Positions 33,982 to 46,188 of a DNA stretch of 64,000 nucleotides are shown piece by piece. Position 1 is the stretch's first letter. Every line of letters starts with the position of its first letter. Made by a program: the position numbers and the translations under genes. The notes under the pieces were generated by a model. It was given only the letters and a program-made list of their open reading frames with translations, had not been told where the DNA came from and searched no databases. Source of the stretch: Paramacrobiotus metropolitanus (Eukaryota; Tardigrada; Eutardigrada; Parachela; Macrobiotidae); assembly GCF_019649055.1 (NCBI RefSeq), contig NW_026570488.1, forward strand, positions 17,032 through 81,031. Reading direction: 5' to 3'.

Positions 33982-36900
33982 TCAGGCGAACTGAGAGGCG
34001 GGACTGAGGAGCGGCGCCCCGGAGGGCGGCGGGCCGCCGTCGCCGGCCAGGGCGTGGCTGTGGTTGTGGCTCAGCGCGCGCTTCTCCTCGGCCTGCGCCA
34101 GACGCTGCTGGATGACCATCTGCGTCATCTGGATCTGCTGCGGCGCGCCGGTGATGACGACGCTGCGCCGGCCGGCGCTGAACTTCTTCTTCGTCACCTG
34201 GATCGACGTGCCGCACATGGCCTCGATCTCCGACACGTTCTTCCCTTCCCGCCCCAACAGCGCTACACAGTAACCAACCATTACCACTCAAATACGCCCA
34301 TAAATACAAATACTGCAAAAAAGAAAACACTAAATCGAAATAAATGAATTACTTGATTAAACAGCGAAATAACGAACTATAAAAAATAATAAAATATTAA
34401 ACACGCTATCAACAATTAATTACATAGAAAATAAAAATAAATTTCAGAAAAAAATAGAAAAAATATTAATATAATTTAATGTATGCACAGAATAAATGAA
34501 TGAAAATAATTCTAAAATTGCAATAATGCAGATAAATTTAAACTGAAAAAATTAGTAAAGTCAACAAATGACCTGGCAAACGAGAAAAAATATGTCGCAA
34601 TAAATACAGATTAATATCACGAAAAAATAAAATAATCCAAAATAAAAATGACAATAAATGCAGGGAATAAAAGGCACTGACCTCCCACGAGATTCTCATT
34701 GATTTCAATACTACACTGCGTCCGCTCGCCGGCGCCGCCGCCGCCGCCGGCCCCGCTCATGGACATGCCCGTATCCTGGTGCGGGTAGCCCGCGCCGTTG
34801 CTGGCCATCCGGCTGCCGTTGGCGGCGCCCCCGCCCCCGCCGCCCCAGCGCGGCAGGTTGGTGGCGTTGCGCTGCTGTTGCTGCTGCTGCAGGCCCAGGC
34901 TCCAGGCGTTGCCGGCGTCGGTCAGATGGCCCGGCGACAACTGCTGCTGCTGCTCGTACAGCGCGTGCGCCGCGCCGTACCCGCCCATCTCCACGCTGTC
35001 CGCCGCCGCCCCCGGGGGGTGCGCGTGCGGGTGGTGCCCGTTGAAGCGCAGCGGCGACTTGGATGACCCGTCGCCGTAGCCTAAACAAAAAATCGTCCAA
35101 CACGCATCAATCAGACGGTACAATTAACAGCAAAAAATTCAGATAAATAAATAAGATTAGTACCTATATCAAAATTCAATAAAATTCAGATAAGTAAATA
35201 AAATTAGTAAATTAAAATTCAAATAAACATAAATAAATGCCCACCCAAAATTTTTAAATTCACCAAAATAGCCGCACAAAATTCACAGATAAATAAAAAA
35301 TAAAATCAAAAACGAAGACAAAATTACAAACCCAAGCACCGTCCAAAACTCCTCAGTTAAATTTTTTAAAATCGCCAATAATCCAAATAAAAAATGTGAA
35401 TAAGCAGAAAAAATATAAATTCATGTTCATACATACAAACAAACCATACTACAATTTTGAATATAAATTCAAGTATAAATATTAAATATAATACAAATAA
35501 TTTGAAAATAAAGCGGAAACCTCGATAAATGCCCTATTAAATGAGATATAATTAACAAGAATATTTTTAAGAAATAAAATGTAAAAAAAATAAAGATGCT
35601 AATTTACCGGGCGAGGTGCCCCGTTAACGCTGGAGGGCGCGGTGGAATGCAGGTTCCCGTAGCCGGAGTCAACCGACGCCGTGGTCCCCGGACACCGGCG
35701 ACACGTAGCCCATATTCATGTTGACATTCAGCCCGCCGAGCCCCAGCCCCAGCCCCAGGATCCCGTAGCTGGCCAGCGTGCCCATGGCGGCCAGGATCTC
35801 GTTGGTGGCCTCCTCCGTGAACCCGCTCAGCCGCAGCGTGTTGCGCAGCGTGCCAAAGATCTGGTTGAGATTGGCGGCCGAGTGGTAGGGGTTCATCTCC
35901 CCGCCGGGACCCCCGGGGGCCGCCGGGCCGGACGGCACCCCCGCCAGCACGTTGGCGAAGGGGCTGCCGGTGGGGTTGTAGTTGGGCACGGGGCCCATGA
36001 CGTCGGCGTAGGACAGGTTGGGGCAGGAGTTGCTCTGGGGGTCCTCGAAGATCTTGTTGAGGATCAGCTGGCAGGCGCGCCGGTTCTGCGCGGCCTCCCC
36101 GATGACGGTGATGCAGCGCTCGGTGATGGTGTGGTCCTTGGCCTTCTGCGAGATCTGCACGTAGGCCGCCGACTCCTCCTTCACGTGCTTGATATAGTTG
36201 CCGGCCTTGCCGATGATCATGCCGGCGGTGCTGTTGGGCACCAGGATCTTCACCTGCAACGCCGTTGCGTGTCGACTGTCAGTGTTTGACGGATGACAGA
36301 CGCTGTCAGTCCCCACCTGCTTCTCGCGCTCCGCCGGCTGCTTCGTGTCGTAGTCGATGGCGCTCTTGGCGCCCGGGTCCGGCTTGTCGCGGATCTTCTG
36401 CGCGATGAAGTCGTGCACGGACAGGATGGCCTCCGCGTTCGCGCCGTAGATGATGCACACGCGCTCGTTCGTGCCTGCACACAAATACGTCCCTCTCAAG
36501 TCTCAACCATCACGCTCATTTTTATAACAATTTATTCGCATTTTATATGCCTTTTACAGGGAATTCTAGCAATACTGCGCTCTGAATGTGCAACTTTTAC
36601 CGCATCCGCTCGCAAGTCCAGAAAGGAATAACCACTACTTTTTAATCGACAAATAAGGTGAAGAATACAAAGTAAATAATTTATAACTCAATCAATAAGT
36701 AACACTTTCTAACCCATTTCGCAATCATTTAAAAATTAAAAGCCCAGTATTTAATAATTTCCAAGATGCATATTTCCATATCGTTTTCATAGTACCAGTA
36801 ATTTTAAACCGATACATATAACGCATACCCAGCAGATAACTAATACGTAAATAAATTAATAATAATTTCAAACCTTTTTTCAGAATGATTTTACAAGCGG

Positions 36901-38734
36901 AAGTGCGCAAATAAAATAAATATCCAGAAAATGCTACGCAAATAAATTTACAAAGACCAGTAATATTTTGAATTAATTTCACAATGATTTTAAACCAAAA
37001 AATGAAGTGACAATTCAGCAAATCAGCTAAAAATAATCAACTAACAAATTCAAACTGATTTCCGGTCGGTTCAACGTGGACAAACGGCACTTCCGGTCGA
37101 AGACTTAACAGCAAACCATTACCAAGCCTTTGGCCAACACCTTTCTCTATGCAACACCACCATTTTACGCGTACCTCTGCGCAGTAGTCTGCAATTACTC
37201 TAACTGACAGGCGTGATAAAATGCCTGCAGCGATTTTCAAAAATGATTAAATTAACGCGAAGGATGCTGCGGATTAGCCGCGCACCGGCTGCCCACCGGA
37301 GCGCTTAATTTGTTGACGAGCAGCGAGTCGTGCTCAAGTAGCTTTTGGCAGTTAGAAAGGATAAAAGGCTGAAATGAACGAGCGATCGACCCGGCCCGTT
37401 GAATGCGGGAGGTGACTTACCGGGGAAGAAATCCGTCGCCTTGGACCTGTAATCAGCAGAGGGTTAGTGATACACAGCTTTAGACAATCGATATTCGATA
37501 CAGTCCAGCATCGACAGTTGAACTGCGCCTACATTTTGATGCGGGTGCCGGTATCCTGCTGCAGCTGCGCGATCGTCTCCCCTGCAACACACGTACAACG
37601 CCGCTTCAGTATTTACGCAAACAACTGCATACCGGCACGTACACAGGTTCTTGCAACGATAAAATATTTATTTCCTTATTTTTCCCTGCAACTTGTATTA
37701 CAATTTCCGCAATAATTATAACTAATTCACAGTGTGAATCAATTAAATAACACGTTATAATTTTACAACAATTTTCCACGCAAAATATCACGACTGCAAG
37801 CGATAAATTAAATTGCAATTTTATTTTTGCAACGATAATTAATTAAATTTTTAATTTTCTTCCAATCAGCCTGTATTAAAATCTGTACTATAATTTCTAC
37901 TTAATTCACCATCACGTTTGAATAAAATATTACGCAATACGTGTACAATCATTATCTACGAACCGCAAAATTGATAGAAAAATCAAATAAATAAATTATT
38001 GTGAAGGAATAATCACGAACCTCCTTTTCCGATGATGGCACCAGCTGCAAAACAAATGGAAGGAGAAATTAGCAGGGGTTTGCACGTGACGGGCGGGCAC
38101 GTTTGGCGCCCGTTCCAGACAGTTCAAGGTCGGCTGGCGGTCGTTCACCCGCGCACTACTGACTACACGGGCTCTGACGTCGGATTAGCAGCTTATAACG
38201 CGGCTCAACGTAAAGTGGCAAGCAAGTAGATTAGACCGCACACCAACACACACACCACCCTTACCGGCCATACTCGGCACCAGGATCTTGAAGAACGTCA
38301 ATCCATCTGCAGAAAAAAATTCCCTTAATTTCCCAGCAAGCAATAACACTCGCAACCAAATGCAAATGCCCAAATCGGCGAAAACATCAACAAAATCCGC
38401 ACAGCAATAATTCAAGAACTTGGTACGGCGCAAGCGCCCAATTCACTGTATAGTATACTGCATTCCCGTAGACACGGTACAGGGAGCCGATTAGACCAGT
38501 CGCTGCCGCAAGCCGGATTCAGAGTAGAGTCTGCGCCGCAATCTGCGCCTCACCTGTGTAGTTCTGGAAGTTGTGGTTGTTGTTATTTTGCCCGCTGGAC
38601 TTCTTGCCGGCGGTGGGCTGCGGGGAGGCGTCATTGCTGTCGGGGAGCGGGGAGCGGCCCGCGGAGGAGGAGGACTTGGAGGGATCGCTGCCGTATTCGC
38701 CGTCGCTGCTGCTGTGAGTGGGAGCGCTGTTCAT
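33982..38734 (-). CDS. NOVA: NOVA-type KH-domain splicing regulator, nine coding exons
   Basis: Exons (minus): 38734-38554, 38306-38265, 38044-38021, 37581-37533, 37446-37421, 36474-36317, 36253-35608, 35080-34682, 34262-33982; phases sum to 601 residues. After a Ser/Asn-rich N-terminus, KH1 (about 65-140) has FKILVPS, GAIIGKGGETIAQLQ and PGTNERVCIIYG. KH2 (160-235) has VKILVPNSTAGMIIGKAGNYIK and the NOVA hallmark EDPQSNSC...YADVMGPV..NPTGSPFANV. A Gly/Gln-rich spacer follows, then KH3 (about 495-565) with IEINENLVG and GREGKNVSEIEAMCG. NOVA binds YCAY RNA clusters and controls neuronal alternative splicing. KH1 is split by four introns with 24- and 26-base micro-exons. In exon 7, bases 35688-35622 are out of frame between two G/C runs. 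A CTCTCTCAG upstream of the ATG suggests a non-coding 5' exon. Confidence 0.94.
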
Positions 38735-39399
38735 GCTGGCCGAGACTGAGAGAGATACAAGCACACTGTGAGACGAGAGGAGCGCGGACAGGCGAACGAT
38801 CAGGGATAAATAAATATACAGTAGGGATAAATAAAATGGCGAAAGATGGCGAGTAATGAAACAGTGAGAGTGAGAAGTGTAGGAATAATACTTGACGAAG
38901 GGTGCAGAGCAGACGATGCAGTAGCAAGCCTGTGAAATGTGAATGCGCCAAAGCAAAGTCTGCAAACGCAACGCAAATCCGGATCTGGCTAATTTTCACA
39001 CTACAAAATGCGTGCCTTGGAAGGCTCGACTCTGTACTTTGGCCGGGCCGGTGCATGCGGGAAAGCAGAGAACGCATCGCTTGCGCACAGTTTCTGTTAT
39101 TGCTACCTCCACGGGGCGACGGCTCGCTGCATGTTGACAAACATGCGACGTGTGGAAAACTCAGTGAAAAATTTAGATTTAATTTTTCGTTTTCCTGAAT
39201 ATTCTCTGCTTGTGGGTTAGAGAAGCGTTGACCACGTCCAAAATTGTCTCATTAAGTGGGAAATAATTCTTGTTGAGTTGCGTAAGTGGAAACGTGCTGA
39301 TTGTGTGCATGGTGACGCTTATAGCGTGGAGTGGGCTAATCAAGCACGCAGGCCAGAATGATGTCGATGTGATCGAGTGTTGTGGAGTATGGACGGAGC
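38735..39399. promoter_or_regulatory. Divergent spacer between NOVA and PAAF1
   Basis: The two coding starts are 665 bases apart and point away from each other, so this interval must contain the 5' UTR and promoter of PAAF1 and at least part of the 5' UTR of NOVA. No TATA box or other strong element was found at a meaningful distance. Confidence 0.4.
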
Positions 39400-41749
39400 A
39401 TGTCGCAGCAGAAGCGCGGCAGCACCAGCAGCAGTGGCGGCGGCGGGGCCAGCGCCTCCCTCCCCAAGCGCAACGCCCAGTCCGACATGGACCCGCACGA
39501 ACCGGAGCGGTTAAAAGCCATCTCGCGGCTGTGGATCCATCCCAGCTGGGACAAGGTTCGGGAGAAGAGTCAGAAGACGCGATGTTGAATTTCACTGTTA
39601 TTCAGATAGCGCTGCAGCCGGGGCGGTTGGCATGTCGACAGAGCATGCAACTGCATTTTCACGATATTCAGTACAGATATCTTGGCGTAAGCGCTGTATT
39701 TCTTATTTTCCTTGCAGGTGCTCTTCTCCAAAGGCCAGGTGTGGGTGGGCGTCCGCATGGAGGGCTCCACCATCCTGGGCGACTGCTTCGACTGCCGCCT
39801 GGTGCCCCCGCCCGCCCCCGACGCCCCCGGCTACGCCTCGCCCCTCCACACCACCCTGAACGGCGCCGCCGCCGCCTTCGCCTGCCGACCCGGCTTCCAG
39901 GTGCTGGCCGTGACGCCCAGCAGTCTGGAGATGGCCTTCGACCAGATCCCGGGGTGTCAGTCGCGGGCCACCTTCGTGGCGCCCGCCCGCGTCTACGAGC
40001 GGGTGTTTACCAAGAGTATCAGCTGTGTGGACGTCCACTGGGATCTGCAGATGGGCGCCGCCGCCTCCGTGGACAAATCGGTGCGGGTGTGGAGTCTGGG
40101 CAACGAGGAGATCAAGTGCGATCTGCAGGATCAAGGCGAAACGTGCGTGCTGCGTGTAGTTATTTTTATTTATTTATTTAAAAATTAACTGAATTTAAAT
40201 TTGTACTTATTTTTATTTGTTTCCTATTTTTAATTTGATATTTTTAAAAATTAATTAAATTTAAATTGTGTGTATTTTGATTTTTTTCTTATTTTTCCTA
40301 ATTAATTTAGGCTAATTGCGTCTCGTTGTGGCACGTGAACGGCCGAGTGAGCACTTAAAGAGCGGCAGTGTTATTAGTTTGTTAATAAGTAATTATTTTC
40401 TGCAAATGAATGGTGAAGTCACTGAAGTGTGTCGTTAATAAAAGGCATTAATTGAAGCGCTGCTTGTCCTCGATTACAGGAACGTGGTGAAGTGGCTGCC
40501 GAACGCGGCGCAGGCGGTGATCGCGTATTCCGCCGACAGCAACGCCATTAAATTGTACAACGTCCGAACGATGCGCAGCGTGCGGAGTCTGCGGGCACAC
40601 ACCGGTAAAGTCAGCGACTTGCTCTTCGCTGAAGGCGGCCGGCATCTCTTCTCCGCCGGACAGGATGGTGAGTGTTGGAAAAATACAGCGGATGCTCGAC
40701 CTATTTAAAAAATAAAAAATTATTTTATTATTACTTTAAAAAATAGTTTAGCGTGTTTTTTCTCTTCAAATTGGTGTATTGTGGCATTGAAAAATGATTT
40801 TATTATCAATCTTTTTCGGTCATTTCTTAATTTAGCCAAATCAGAAAAAATACAGCGACTGGACTATTTTACATAAAAATTTACAATGGTGAAAATACGA
40901 AAAACTATCTCAGTAAAGGATATTCACCGACGACAGCACGGTTCAAAAAAAAGAAAAATTGATATACCGAAGAAAATTTAGCGTACTGGTTACAAAAAAA
41001 AATGGGAAAAAATTAATAAAAATGCGGAAAAATTGATAAAATAGAGAAAAATGGGCAAAATACAGAAAATTCATCTACTGTTCAAAGATAAAAATGGGAA
41101 AATTGGAAAAACTAGGTAAAGCAAAAAACTTTATTTTCTAATAAGTAGGTCAGATCCGGTTGTGGGACGTGACGCGCAGTGAACCGCTGGAATCGGTGGC
41201 GGTGAACCTGGGCTTCACCATCAACTGCCTGGACGTCCAGTCCGCCGACCCCTCGCTGAAGGCGGCCTTTGGGGACACCCCAGCCCCGCCGACCCCAAGG
41301 ACGGCCGCGTCCTGATGTACGGCGGGGACGACGGGTTCCTGCGCATGGTGTGTCTGCGCAGCAGTCACAAGGCGCTGATGAAGCGCTTCCTGGACGACCG
41401 CGTGCAGTGCTGCCGCTTCCTCCAGCATCCCTATCTAGCCTGCGGGACGGAGAGCGGCCAGATGTATTATTTGGACTGGCGGCGGCCGGACACGCCGGTG
41501 TGTCACTGGCGGGAGATCCGCGGCTGCATCCTGTGCATCACCAGCAGTCCGCAGAGCAACGGGGTCATCTGCGGGACGGCCGACGGCTCCTGCTTCTACC
41601 GCAACCCGCTGCTGCACCCGCAGAACGAGTATTCCATGGAGTTCTGCGGCGCCGAGTACGAGCCGGTGTTCCGCGTGTGCCGCGTCAGCGACCAGCTCTT
41701 CTCCTGCTGCCGCGACGGCAAAATCCGCCGCTATACGCTCACGGCCTAG
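39400..41749 (+). CDS. PAAF1: Proteasomal ATPase-associated factor 1 (Rpn14-like WD40 chaperone), four exons
   Basis: Exons: 39400-39555, 39718-40142, 40480-40667, 41149-41749; about 456 residues (human PAAF1 392), longer through a Ser/Gly-rich start and a Pro/Ala insert. The match to PAAF1 rests on recognised stretches. RVFTKSISCVDV opens the propeller near residue 150, then DKSVRVWSLG, a QDGQIRLWDV blade, and VQCCRFLQ followed by ACGTESGQMYYLD. TADGSCFY comes next, and the C-terminus is EPVFRVCRVSDQLFSCCRDGKIRRYTL, typical of the family. PAAF1/Rpn14 binds 19S ATPase Rpt subunits and controls 26S proteasome base assembly. One base is missing in the C run at 41278-41281: phases close and the frame joins if the run is one longer. 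No other break is seen. Confidence 0.88.
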
Positions 41750-41964
41750 AGCGTTGGCATCCACATTTTGTTGTATTTATTTTTTTATCGAGCCGGAAGT
41801 GTTTTTTCTTGTTAATACGGTTGTATGATGGGCTGCGGTGTCGCGGCAAGTGTGGTATTCGGTGAGAGGGATTAAATTAATTGCAGCTTCAGCGTGTAGT
41901 CGTGTACAGCGCTTATATATCCCGTAATCAACACAGCGACAAATTTAATAATTATTTACTAGTA

Positions 41965-42664
41965 CTACTCGACACGCACTTTAAAAGAGTTCTGTAAGAT
42001 ACAGAGCCGGAAGTTCTGTAATATTTTGTGACCACCCCTTATCTCTGATTGGACGCCCGAGTTAAAGTGTTCTGTATCTAAAAGGAACTCTCCTGGCTCC
42101 GTTACGATACAGAACTCGTACTTTTACCAAGTCAAAATTATTTTTTGATGTGGATGCTCAGCCCCCGTACGTCGAAAATCCTGTTTTTAGTTTTGAGGGC
42201 GTAATCAGCGGTAATTTAATTGTTTCTATTGAAACAATATTCCAGTTCTGCTTGTTAACTGTTTTAGCTGCCTAAGACTGTGCATGGTTCATGATGTTTG
42301 AATTTGTATCGATGGCAACTTCGCCATAGCCGTCAGCGCAGAGCTGCGAGGAATGATAAATTCCACCTCACCGTACTTTCCGTGCGAAGTTGTCTTTCAC
42401 TTTTTCACTAGTCATTTGATTTCTTCAACATACCACAACTTTGAAATGTCAGAAAAACAGAAAGGGAACGGCTGCAAAATTGAAATGAAAAATACATGAA
42501 TTGTTGGCAAATTCGGCTACAGTAACTGGGCACTGTTTGACGCTAATGGTCTCGTTGCTCTGTAACGCTCTATAAGATTCAGTGCTGTACCATTGGTAGA
42601 TTCACTTTTACAGAACTTCCGGTACTTTATGTTACAGAACTCATTTAAAGTGCGTGTCGAGTAG
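41965..42664. mobile_element. 700 bp TA-flanked terminal-inverted-repeat element
   Basis: The left end CTACTCGACACGCACTTTAA and the right end (read in reverse) match exactly over 20 bases and with few differences over about 60, including GAGTTCTGTAA and CCGGAAGTTCTGTAA. TA flanks both ends (41963-41964 and 42665-42666). Internal copies of GTTCTGTA and TACAGAAC repeat through the element. There is no coding capacity, so a non-autonomous DNA transposon is inferred. Confidence 0.8.
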
Positions 42665-42666
42665 TA

Positions 42667-43170
42667 CTACTGTACTTAAATCTGCACCGTTAGCCGCTGT
42701 CCAATTACACTGCATAGTGCATACGAATGATACGATGAAATATGAATGAGCGCCGCATATCCATCGCTATATCCGCTCACTGAGCAGTCAGCGCGGCAAC
42801 CGTGTTTCTCTCTGTTCTCTGTCTTCGCTCTCTCATTGAGTTGTACACATGGCTAAAGCCGCAAAACCGGTTCTGCCTTCCATAATTCCATTCAATGGAA
42901 TGGACTCCCTAACTCTGCTTGTCGTAAATCAGTTAACGATTAAACCTTGTATTCGTCTAACAACAATTTATTGTTGATGGCCAGCCAAATAACAATAACT
43001 GCAAGCGCTGCTGCACTACTTCATAGTTAACAATTAAATATCCGTCTAAATGAGAGCAGTATTAACAAGTATCACAGGGAGACGCCGACGGCACGGACAC
43101 AGAAGCCGCTGCACAGATGGGCTGTCTTTGTCAGACCGCCAGGATTGCTTCGCACAGTCTGGACAGAGTA
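42667..43170. other. Spacer upstream of the Ig-domain gene
   Basis: No gene or clear repeat is seen. It is the likely upstream regulatory region of the Ig-domain gene. Confidence 0.4.
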
Positions 43171-43180
43171 GGCTTCGATG

Positions 43181-43217
43181 TATATAAGAGCCCCGATAGC
43201 GCGCCGCCAGTTCAGTC
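43181..43217 (+). promoter_or_regulatory. Core promoter of the Ig-domain gene: TATA box and TCAGT initiator
   Basis: TATATAAG at 43181-43188 stands 33 bases before the A of TCAGTC (43212-43217), the spacing expected for a TATA box and an arthropod-type initiator. Transcription would start at about 43214, giving a 214-base 5' UTR to the ATG at 43428. Confidence 0.7.
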
Positions 43218-43427
43218 TGTGATCGTACTTAACTGAACGTCGTACTGTCACTACGGGCGATAATAATATTCCTCATTCTTGAGCGTTTCCTTTCGGGAAT
43301 TCTTATCCTATCCTACGCGTGATTCGTGACTGTTCCTTCTACCAGTGAATTTAGTCGGAGGACGTTATCCTGTGTACCATCATCCTTATTATTATTAGTT
43401 ATTCCTGTCCCTATTTATCGTTGAATT

Positions 43428-45629
43428 ATGCGTCCACTGGTGACTGTGCTACCGAATCGTGGTGGCGGCCGTGGCGCTCTGCTTGACCAGCCTCATCCCG
43501 GGCTGTTGGGCCTGCGCCAAGCAGGGGCTCAGCGTGGATACAAGTGAGTCACTGTACAGTTGACTTGCGGCAGGGCCTAAAATAGTACCCTTGGAGGGGG
43601 GGGCGTCGTCCCCCCTGGGGGCAGTAAAAGACTGTGTGACCTTTGGTGTGTTTTTGCATGGGCCTTTTTGTCAACCATTGAGTGCCTTCAAAGGAATTCG
43701 TGAAGGGTTAGGAAGAGATTCTGTAGGAAAAGCGTCAAAATGTGGCCTGTTTTGTCCCACGTAGAGATAGTTAGGTGGATTGCTTTTGCTGTGCTGTATG
43801 TGCAAAATGTCAGCGAATAGCCGCCATGTGGCTTAAGCCTAGAAGAATATCCGGCCAGCAGCTGCAAGTTACAGCCTGCAACCTGTTGCATTCAGTTTCT
43901 TTTCCCTCCAACCTGATTGGTGTTGTTGTAAATGTAGTCAACCGGATCCTGGACGACGCCAAAGAACGCAACGGCAGCGGCGTCATGCAGCTGCTGGGCT
44001 ACGCGCGCGCCCCCAGTCCCCCGGGAATTCCCTCCGCGGCGGCGGAATGGCCGCCCAACACGACAATCATCCGCGCTCCCGAAGGCGGCAAACTCGTGCT
44101 GCCCTGCAACAACAGCCAGTACGCCAACAGCACGCAGGTACCGCTCATATGTACGACATTGAGACGAAACATATACCTTCCTGTGAGCTTGATGCATGTA
44201 CATGTACATATAAATTTATTATGTATACGTGCATAAAAAGCATAAAAATTTACATGTATACTGTAAATATATGTATACGTACATACACATAACATAGATA
44301 TAATATATGTAAAATTACCTATTATGGTTGAATATATATACGTATACGTATATACAATCGTACATGTACATACGTACATTATGTACGTATGTACAAGTAC
44401 GACTTGTACGTATACGTATATATGACTTATATAGATGTACGACTTCTATATATTTATACGTATATAGGGGGAAAAATGTGTCTAGCCGAACCAATCCCTT
44501 GTACTTCTGATGTAAGCCAGCTGGTGGTTTACGTTGTGGCTGCACAGCGTTTTATGTAAAGCGCTGCTTTTAAGGCTGTGCGGCATTGACGGTACATGTG
44601 GTATGTGGTATTAGCTGCACCAGGCAGGTCCGGGCTATAATACAGTTTTAGCCTGTTCACCTGCAGTTGTACGAGTGCTGCTTACCTGTTATCAGTACCT
44701 GCAATCTTACGATTAATAGCAGCGCTTTACATAAAACGCTGTGCAGCCACAACGTAAACCACCAGCTGGCTTACATCAGAAGTACAAGGGATTGGTTCGG
44801 CTAGACACATTTTCCCCCTTATATACTGTACATATAAATATATAGTACGTATATAATTCATATACCTACATTGGTACATGTACGTACGTACATTATGTAC
44901 GTATGTTACGGTACATGTGTCATGATATGTGCATGTACATGTATGTACAATGGGTAGGTTTCGCACACCGCGATTCCGCCGGCGTACACGTACAACGGAC
45001 AGCTGGTTACTCTGACCAATGTCACCATCGACCTGCCAGTGCGGGACGAAGTGAACTACTGCTGCAACTGCAGCTGGGACGTTCAACCGCGGGAGAACGT
45101 AGTGTGGAACAATGTGGTGGGGCACGACTACGACCCGGACACCGGGGCGTTTCTCATCACGATCAAGAGCTTCTCGCACGCCTCCACCGGTCTGTACGAG
45201 TGCCTGCACTCCAACGGCAGCCAGCGGGTGGTGACGCAGCGCTACTGGGTCAGCGCCACCCTCCTCCGCGACCAGGTCTTCGATCCGCCCATGCAGAACC
45301 TCACCGTCCGCTACGGCGACCCCGCGGAGCTGTTCTGCCCGGTGCGCTTCAACTTCCTCCCGGGATACCTGAAGAACCGCTTCCTGTGGCGCCGGGGACA
45401 CTACCTGCTGAAGAGCACGTCCATCCCGGCGCTGGCCGAACAGGTCACGTCGTGGTGGGGCTTCGCGGGACGCTTCCGGTCCGGCATGAACGATCAGTAT
45501 CGCTGCCACTCCACCCTCACGTTCGACAGGGTCAAGTGGAAGGACGCCGGACTGTACGAGTGCTGGTTCCGCCTCAACGACCGTCTGGATGAGTGGATTG
45601 TTCAGGAGGCTTACCTGCACGTTATTTAA
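43428..45629 (+). CDS. Secreted protein with two immunoglobulin-like domains, three exons
   Basis: Exons: 43428-43543, 43938-44137, 44958-45629, all GT-AG, about 328 residues. The start gives a short N-terminus, then a signal peptide (VVAAVALCLTSLIPGCWA). A helical segment and a Pro/Ala linker lead to Ig domain 1: TIIRAPEGGKLVLPC is the first-Cys strand, WNNVVGHDY the Trp strand and STGLYECLHS the second-Cys strand. Ig domain 2 follows: NLTVRYGDPAELFCPV, FLWRRGHYLL, then WKDAGLYECWF. There are several N-glycosylation sites (NNS, NST, NVT, NCS, NGS, NLT) and extra Cys (CCNC). No transmembrane helix or GPI-like tail follows, so the protein is probably secreted; family unknown. One base too many lies between the ATG and the signal-peptide frame (around 43452-43453); removing it closes all phases. 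Intron 2 carries a foldback element. Confidence 0.8.
44467..44818. mobile_element. 352 bp foldback element in Ig-gene intron 2
   Basis: Arms of about 105 bases (44467-44572 and 44714-44818) are near-perfect inverted copies, beginning GGGGGAAAA(A)TGTGTCTAGCC on the left and its complement on the right. Shared inner blocks include CCAATCCCTTGTACTTCTGA and CAGCGTTTTATGTAAAGCGC. The 140-base loop is unrelated. Both sides are TA-rich, so the exact target duplication cannot be read. The arms' near identity suggests a recent insertion or ongoing gene conversion. Confidence 0.85.
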
Positions 45630-45767
45630 CCGGCAACTGCATGTATTGTACACAGATCTCGTTTGCTGTGGATCTCTGTTCTAGCTGTAGTAGTTCGTTT
45701 AAGGACTTCTTACTTGGAATGGCTTTGTGGGTGTTTCGTATGCGGAATTACATATACATACATATAT

Positions 45768-45856
45768 ACATAGAATAGATGCATACATAGAATAAAAATA
45801 CACAGAATACATAGAATACATACATACTGTATATACATAGAATACTTAGAATAGGG
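45768..45856. repeat. CATAGAATA microsatellite
   Basis: Six or more imperfect copies of ACATAGAATA are interspersed with ACATAC. The tract lies in the 3' region of the Ig-domain gene. Confidence 0.75.
45792..45797 (+). terminator. Possible polyadenylation signal of the Ig-domain gene
   Basis: AATAAA 163 bases after the stop codon, within an imperfect CATAGAATA microsatellite (about 45768-45853). First canonical hexamer downstream. Confidence 0.45.
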
Positions 45857-46188
45857 GTTACCCGGCCCGGTTACCAGTAAAATTAAATGCAGTATTCTAA
45901 TGTAACAGATCATTAGACTCTGGTCGGTGCCGATGGTGTCAAACTGTCATTTCATTTGCGGTTATGTACTGTACGCTGCGCCTTAGTTTCCGGTTAGAGC
46001 TATGCTTGATTTTGTACAACCAAATAGCTTCCATCTTGCGAACAGCAGCGAAATCTCGTGCTTCTTCTTGAATACGTCCGTAGATACTCCTGCATAGTTG
46101 TAATAATACAGTATATACCTTCCGTAGAAATGGGCGGCCTGCGCGCTAAGCGTTACATAAAGTGTACGAAGGAACTTTATTTTCCGAA

